A program made the position numbers and the translations under genes. 8,059 nucleotides of DNA from JBKQWK01 sp052139595. Lineage in GTDB: Bacteria > Actinomycetota > Thermoleophilia > UBA2241. This document shows, in pieces, positions 4,867-8,059 of this stretch (the stretch's first letter is position 1; the number at the start of each line of letters is the position of its first letter). The stretch is from the NCBI GenBank assembly GCA_052139595.1, contig JBKQWK010000141.1, positions 1 to 8,059 of the forward strand. The letters are read 5' to 3'. A model generated the notes under the pieces. It had not been told where the DNA came from. It did not search any database and saw nothing but the letters and a program-made list of their open reading frames with translations.

Positions 4867-7020
4867 ATGACTGATCCTGTATCAAAGTACAATCGCTACG
4901 AATCGGACCCACAAACGTATCGCAGCCAGCGCCGCCGGCGTGGTCGTGGCGGTGGCCATCACTGGCGCTGGCTCAGGATACTCATTCTCGTTGTCATTCT
5001 CGTTGTCATTGCCGGCGTGGCGACGGCGGCGGGTGTCGTCCTCGCCGCCACGCGCAACCTGCCCAGCCTCGACTCGCTGCACAGTCAGATCAACGGCCAG
5101 ACGTCGACGATCTACGACAGTAACGGTCACGTCATCGCCGAGCTGCACGGAGCGCAGAATCGCACCGTACTTGCCAGTCAGGCGATCCCCAACGTCATGA
5201 AAGAGGCGACGGTAGCCAGCGAGGACCAGCGCTTTTATCAGAACCACGGCATCGACTTTCAGGGCCTCGCGCGTGCCATATTGGCCGACCTCAAGGCCGG
5301 CTCCTTTGTCGAAGGCGCGAGTACAATTACGCAGCAGTACGTCAAGAACGCTTACACCGGTAGCGAGCGCACCTTCACACGTAAGATCCGCGAGGCGGTG
5401 CTGGCCTGGGAGCTGGCCGGCAAGTGGAGCAAGGACAAGATCCTCACGGCCTATCTGAACACGACGTACTACGGGCATGGCGCCTATGGTGTTGAGGCGG
5501 GGGCACTGACCTATTTTCATGAGCACGCCCGCCAGCTCAAACTCTACCAGGCCGCCCTGCTGGTCGCCGTGGCCAAGCTGCCGACAGATTATGATCCGGT
5601 CCTGTACCCCAACGTGGCGCGCACGATCCGCAACCAGGTCCTCGACAAGATGGCCAGTCAGGGCTACATCACGCTGGCGCAGGCGAGCGCCGCCAAGGCG
5701 GAGCCGATCAAGGTCTTTTCCAGCCCGCCCAACGTCAACAGCAATCAGGCCTCCTACTTCGTCGACTATGTCACCCAACTGCTCGTCGCCAAGTACGGCT
5801 ATGCGGAAGTGTTCGAGGGCGGCCTGCGCATCTACACCAGCCTCAACTCCGCTTGGCAGGCCGACGCTCTCCAGGTCGTCAAGCAGACCGTCAGCCCACT
5901 CAACTTCGGCTTCAAGCCCTCGGCGGCTCTGGTGGCTATCGATCCGCAGACCGGTTACATCCGCGCCATGGTTGGCGGTCTCGACTTCCAGAAACAGCAG
6001 TTCAACCTTGCTACGCAGGCGCTGCGGCAGCCCGGCTCGTCAATGAAACCGTTTGTACTCGCGGCGGCAATTGAACAGGGTATGAACCCAGATACGACCT
6101 ACTACTCATCCCACAGCCCAATCACCATTCCTCAGGGGCTGGGATCTGCGCCCTGGGTGGTCAACGGCGACGGTCCCGGTGGCCCCGAGAGCGTCACGAA
6201 TGCGACTGTCATCTCCGATAACGTCGTCTTTGCCCAGCTTTCAGTGGACGTTGGTCCGGCCAATACCGTTGCCGTTGCCCATGCCATGGGTATCACCAGT
6301 CCGCTCGACGCGGTGCCCTCGATCACCCTGGGGACGTCGTCAGTGACGCCGCTCGAACTGGCCGATGCCTATGCCACCTTCGCCAGCGGCGGTATCCATC
6401 ACGCGCCGCAGGCGATCGTCAAGGTTGTCCTGCCGAACGGTAAAACCGACTGGCAGCCGAGCACGGTCGGTAACCGCGCCATCCCGGCCGGCGTGGCCGC
6501 CACGGTCAATCGGGTGCTGGAAAAGGTGGCAAGCTATGGTACCGGGTCAAGCACCGGTGCCTACTTCCCTTACCCGCGAGCCGGCAAGACCGGCACCACC
6601 GATCAGAGCTGGGATGTCTGGTATTCGGGCTTCACTCCACAGTTGGCGGCGTCGATATGGATGGGCAACATCGCTCGCAACACGCCGATGAACGGCGCCT
6701 TCGGAGCCACCTACTGTGCGCCGATGTGGGCAAAGTTCTTTGCCCTCGCTCTCAACGGCCAGTCGCATCCTGGTTTTGCCACCGCGAGCTGGACGTTCAC
6801 ACCGTGGAAGGGCCACTACGCGACGGCGTTGCCCTCGCCGAGTTCAACGCCGTCGCCGAGTTCCACGCCGTCGAGCACGCCGACATCGACGCCGGCGCCA
6901 ACGAAGACGGCCACACCGACGCCGACCATCACACCAACGCCGCCGACAACACAGACACCGACGCCGAAGCCGACGACGACCAAGGCTGGCCACAAGGTTC
7001 CCCCCAGTCCGCCGACATAG
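4867..7020 (+). CDS. Bifunctional class A penicillin-binding protein (GT51 glycosyltransferase plus transpeptidase)
   Basis: This 717-residue enzyme polymerises lipid II into glycan strands and cross-links the peptides outside the membrane. A basic cytoplasmic tail (1-37, including RRRRGRGGG) precedes one membrane anchor (about 38-61). The GT51 domain (about 85-250) shows the catalytic glutamate in EDQRFYQNHGID (E119), then ASTITQQYVKN (151-161), RKIRE (172-176, probable second glutamate), and KDKILTAYLNTTYYGHGAYGVE (189-210). The transpeptidase domain (about 350-640) has all three motifs: SSMK with nucleophile S391 and K394, SDN (450-452) and KTGT (574-577). Residues 656-717 form a Ser/Thr/Pro-rich tail with a tandem SPSSTP repeat, probably a wall-spanning extension. 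No PASTA domain is present. Length is usual for the family. The start is set by the -10 element placed for a leaderless message. The response regulator follows after 27 nt. Identification is secure. Confidence 0.97.
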   Translation: MTDPVSKYNRYESDPQTYRSQRRRRGRGGGHHWRWLRILILVVILVVIAGVATAAGVVLAATRNLPSLDSLHSQINGQTSTIYDSNGHVIAELHGAQNRTVLASQAIPNVMKEATVASEDQRFYQNHGIDFQGLARAILADLKAGSFVEGASTITQQYVKNAYTGSERTFTRKIREAVLAWELAGKWSKDKILTAYLNTTYYGHGAYGVEAGALTYFHEHARQLKLYQAALLVAVAKLPTDYDPVLYPNVARTIRNQVLDKMASQGYITLAQASAAKAEPIKVFSSPPNVNSNQASYFVDYVTQLLVAKYGYAEVFEGGLRIYTSLNSAWQADALQVVKQTVSPLNFGFKPSAALVAIDPQTGYIRAMVGGLDFQKQQFNLATQALRQPGSSMKPFVLAAAIEQGMNPDTTYYSSHSPITIPQGLGSAPWVVNGDGPGGPESVTNATVISDNVVFAQLSVDVGPANTVAVAHAMGITSPLDAVPSITLGTSSVTPLELADAYATFASGGIHHAPQAIVKVVLPNGKTDWQPSTVGNRAIPAGVAATVNRVLEKVASYGTGSSTGAYFPYPRAGKTGTTDQSWDVWYSGFTPQLAASIWMGNIARNTPMNGAFGATYCAPMWAKFFALALNGQSHPGFATASWTFTPWKGHYATALPSPSSTPSPSSTPSSTPTSTPAPTKTATPTPTITPTPPTTQTPTPKPTTTKAGHKVPPSPPT
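4984..5007 (+). repeat. Tandem 12-bp repeat inside the PBP membrane anchor
   Basis: ATTCTCGTTGTC occurs twice in direct succession without mismatch and a third copy begins (ATT). It encodes ILVV-ILVV in the anchor helix (residues 40-47). It looks like a slippage duplication that kept the frame and hydrophobicity. Confidence 0.75.
6835..6870 (+). repeat. Tandem 18-bp repeat in the PBP tail
   Basis: Two adjacent 18-bp units differ at one base (TCGCCGAGTTC followed by A or C, then ACGCCG) and encode SPSSTP twice (residues 657-668). They open the low-complexity Ser/Thr/Pro tail, where ACG/CCG-type codons dominate to the stop. Confidence 0.75.
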
Positions 7021-7047
7021 ACCGCGCTAGCCAGCGAGGCAAACGCA

Positions 7048-7938
7048 GTGGCAAGTATGGTGCGCGGGCTCGTTGCGGCGTCTGCCGATCGAGAAGCGAG
7101 GCGGACGATACACATTCTGATCGTCGAGGACGAAGTCAAGCTGGCGCGGGCGCTGAAGCGCGGTCTTGAAGCCGAGGGATATGCCGTGGATCTGCTCCAC
7201 GATGGCGCGGCCGCTTGGCGTCGCTTACGGAGCGCAGGCGACGACGACCTGCGCTACGACCTGCTGCTGCTCGACGTCATGTTGCCGGGAGTCGACGGCT
7301 TGACGCTCTGCCGCGACGCTCGTGACTGGGGTCTCGCGATTCCCATCCTCATGCTCACCGCTCGCGACGCTACGGACGACAAGGTTGCCGGCCTCGATAG
7401 CGGTGCCGACGACTACCTCGTCAAGCCGTTTGCCTTCGCGGAGCTGCTGGCGCGCATCCGTACCCTCTTGCGCCGCCCAGCCTCTGCATTGCCACTGACG
7501 CTCGTGGTGGGTGATCTCAGCCTGGATCCCGCTCGGCGCGACGTTCGTGTGGGCGGTGTGCCGGTGGAGTTGAGCGCCAAGGAATTCGGACTTCTGGAGC
7601 TCTTCATGCGACACCCCGGTCAGGTTCTGAGCCGCGAGCGTGTCCTCGATCATGTCTGGGACGAGCACTACGACTCGTTTTCCAATACGGTCGATGTCTA
7701 CGTCGGTCGCCTGCGCCGCAAACTCGACCGCGCTGGCGCGCCGACGCGCTTCAAAGCGAAGCGTGGCGCCGGCTACGTGCTCCGCGGCGATGCTATACCC
7801 GGCGGCGATGAGGTCTCTGGTGCGGATGGCGCAGCCAGCGCAGGTGTCGCTTTGGGCGGTGAGGCTTCGGGTGGTGACGGCGGGTCCAGGCCAGAGGGTG
7901 TGTCCATCGTTGATGACTCGACCCATGGCAGACGATGA
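7048..7938 (+). CDS. OmpR/PhoB-family response regulator
   Basis: This 296-residue DNA-binding regulator belongs to a two-component system. The receiver domain (about 21-142) shows the acidic pocket EDE (27-29), phospho-acceptor Asp76 in LLLLDVMLPGVDG, Thr104 in LMLTARD and Lys126 in YLVKPF. The winged-helix output domain (about 152-248) has ELSAKEFGLLELFMRHPGQV (174-193), SRERVLDHVW (195-204) and the recognition part NTVDVYVGRLRRKL (213-226), ending at GAGYVLRG (240-247). About 49 further residues form an unusual Gly/Ala/Ser-rich tail. The GTG at 7048 is preferred because CGAGG (7035-7039) lies 8 nt ahead; ATG at 7057 is an alternative, and the first 20 residues lie outside the receiver fold. 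The gene follows the PBP by 27 nt and overlaps the kinase gene by ATGA, so the three are probably one transcript. It may control cell-envelope genes; this is inferred from position only. Confidence 0.95.
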   Translation: MASMVRGLVAASADREARRTIHILIVEDEVKLARALKRGLEAEGYAVDLLHDGAAAWRRLRSAGDDDLRYDLLLLDVMLPGVDGLTLCRDARDWGLAIPILMLTARDATDDKVAGLDSGADDYLVKPFAFAELLARIRTLLRRPASALPLTLVVGDLSLDPARRDVRVGGVPVELSAKEFGLLELFMRHPGQVLSRERVLDHVWDEHYDSFSNTVDVYVGRLRRKLDRAGAPTRFKAKRGAGYVLRGDAIPGGDEVSGADGAASAGVALGGEASGGDGGSRPEGVSIVDDSTHGRR

Positions 7939-8059
7939 AGCGCACTGACCGCTCCGACGTCTTTGCGCGGGCGAGGCTGCGGCTGGCGTTGTTGTTCGCC
8001 GGCATCGTCGTCGTTCTCATCGTCGTGTCGAGCGTCATCACCTATCTGAATGTTCGCAG
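7935..8059 (+). CDS. Probable sensor histidine kinase, N-terminal fragment
   Basis: A frame opens with ATG at 7935, overlapping the response-regulator stop as ATGA, and runs off the window end. The 41 visible residues have a basic N-terminus (MKRTDRSDVFARARLRL) followed by a strong membrane helix (about residues 17-38, ALLFAGIVVVLIVVSSVITYL). This is the usual beginning of an OmpR-type partner kinase: a cytoplasmic tail, then the first membrane segment before a sensor or HAMP region. No kinase motif is visible, so the assignment rests on the overlap with the regulator gene and the membrane start. Translation is probably coupled to the regulator. Confidence 0.8.
   Translation, partial: MKRTDRSDVFARARLRLALLFAGIVVVLIVVSSVITYLNVR

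Noticed and set aside
4882..5778. Minus-strand 298-codon frame inside the PBP gene
   Set aside because: It is opposite a firmly identified gene, has no domain match by eye, and is the kind of mirror frame common in GC-rich coding DNA.
7024..7035. CGCT/AGCG inverted repeat after the PBP stop as a terminator
   Set aside because: The stem is only 4 bp with no T-run, and the short gap suggests co-transcription with the response regulator.
7225..7926. Minus-strand 233-codon frame inside the response regulator gene
   Set aside because: It is antisense to conserved receiver and winged-helix domains, with no recognisable family or start signal.

Overview
This window is GC-rich bacterial chromosome with densely packed genes. 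I see no rRNA, tRNA, CRISPR array, insertion sequence or phage gene. The wording of the class A penicillin-binding protein (PBP) and of the HtrA-type protease tail resembles soil Actinomycetota (Thermoleophilia-like), with Chloroflexota or Dormibacterota-like lineages as alternatives. A likely leaderless promoter in front of the PBP gene fits these groups. The lineage is inferred from family resemblance and was not tested.

Left part (1-3567). The window opens inside an HtrA/DegP-like serine protease gene on the + strand, which keeps its catalytic-serine motif and PDZ domain. It converges on a two-gene minus-strand operon. The operon starts at a recognisable promoter near 3567-3539, whose -10 element abuts a perfect TetR-type palindrome. 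It encodes a TetR-family repressor and, 8 nt later, a 714-residue protein made of a 14-helix DHA2-type MFS drug exporter fused in frame to a complete SAM-dependent methyltransferase domain. This fusion is the most unusual item in the window. It suggests a self-regulated detoxification unit in which a cytoplasmic enzyme is tethered to an exporter.

Middle part (3545-4866). A gene-free stretch of about 325 nt holds a 19-bp palindrome. It is followed by a small heat-shock protein (Hsp20) gene and a 98-residue SWIM zinc-finger protein gene. An exact 9-nt CIRCE half-site and several hairpins lie between and after these two genes.

Right part (4867-8059). A bifunctional class A PBP (glycosyltransferase GT51 plus transpeptidase, with a Ser/Thr/Pro-rich tail) is followed after 27 nt by an OmpR-family response regulator. 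The regulator overlaps by ATGA the start of a membrane protein that is almost certainly its histidine kinase and is cut by the window end. The three are probably co-transcribed, so cell-wall synthesis and a two-component system may be expressed together.

Overall the window mixes envelope maintenance (HtrA, PBP, two-component system), protein-stress defence (Hsp20, HtrA) and drug or toxin resistance (TetR plus the exporter-methyltransferase).
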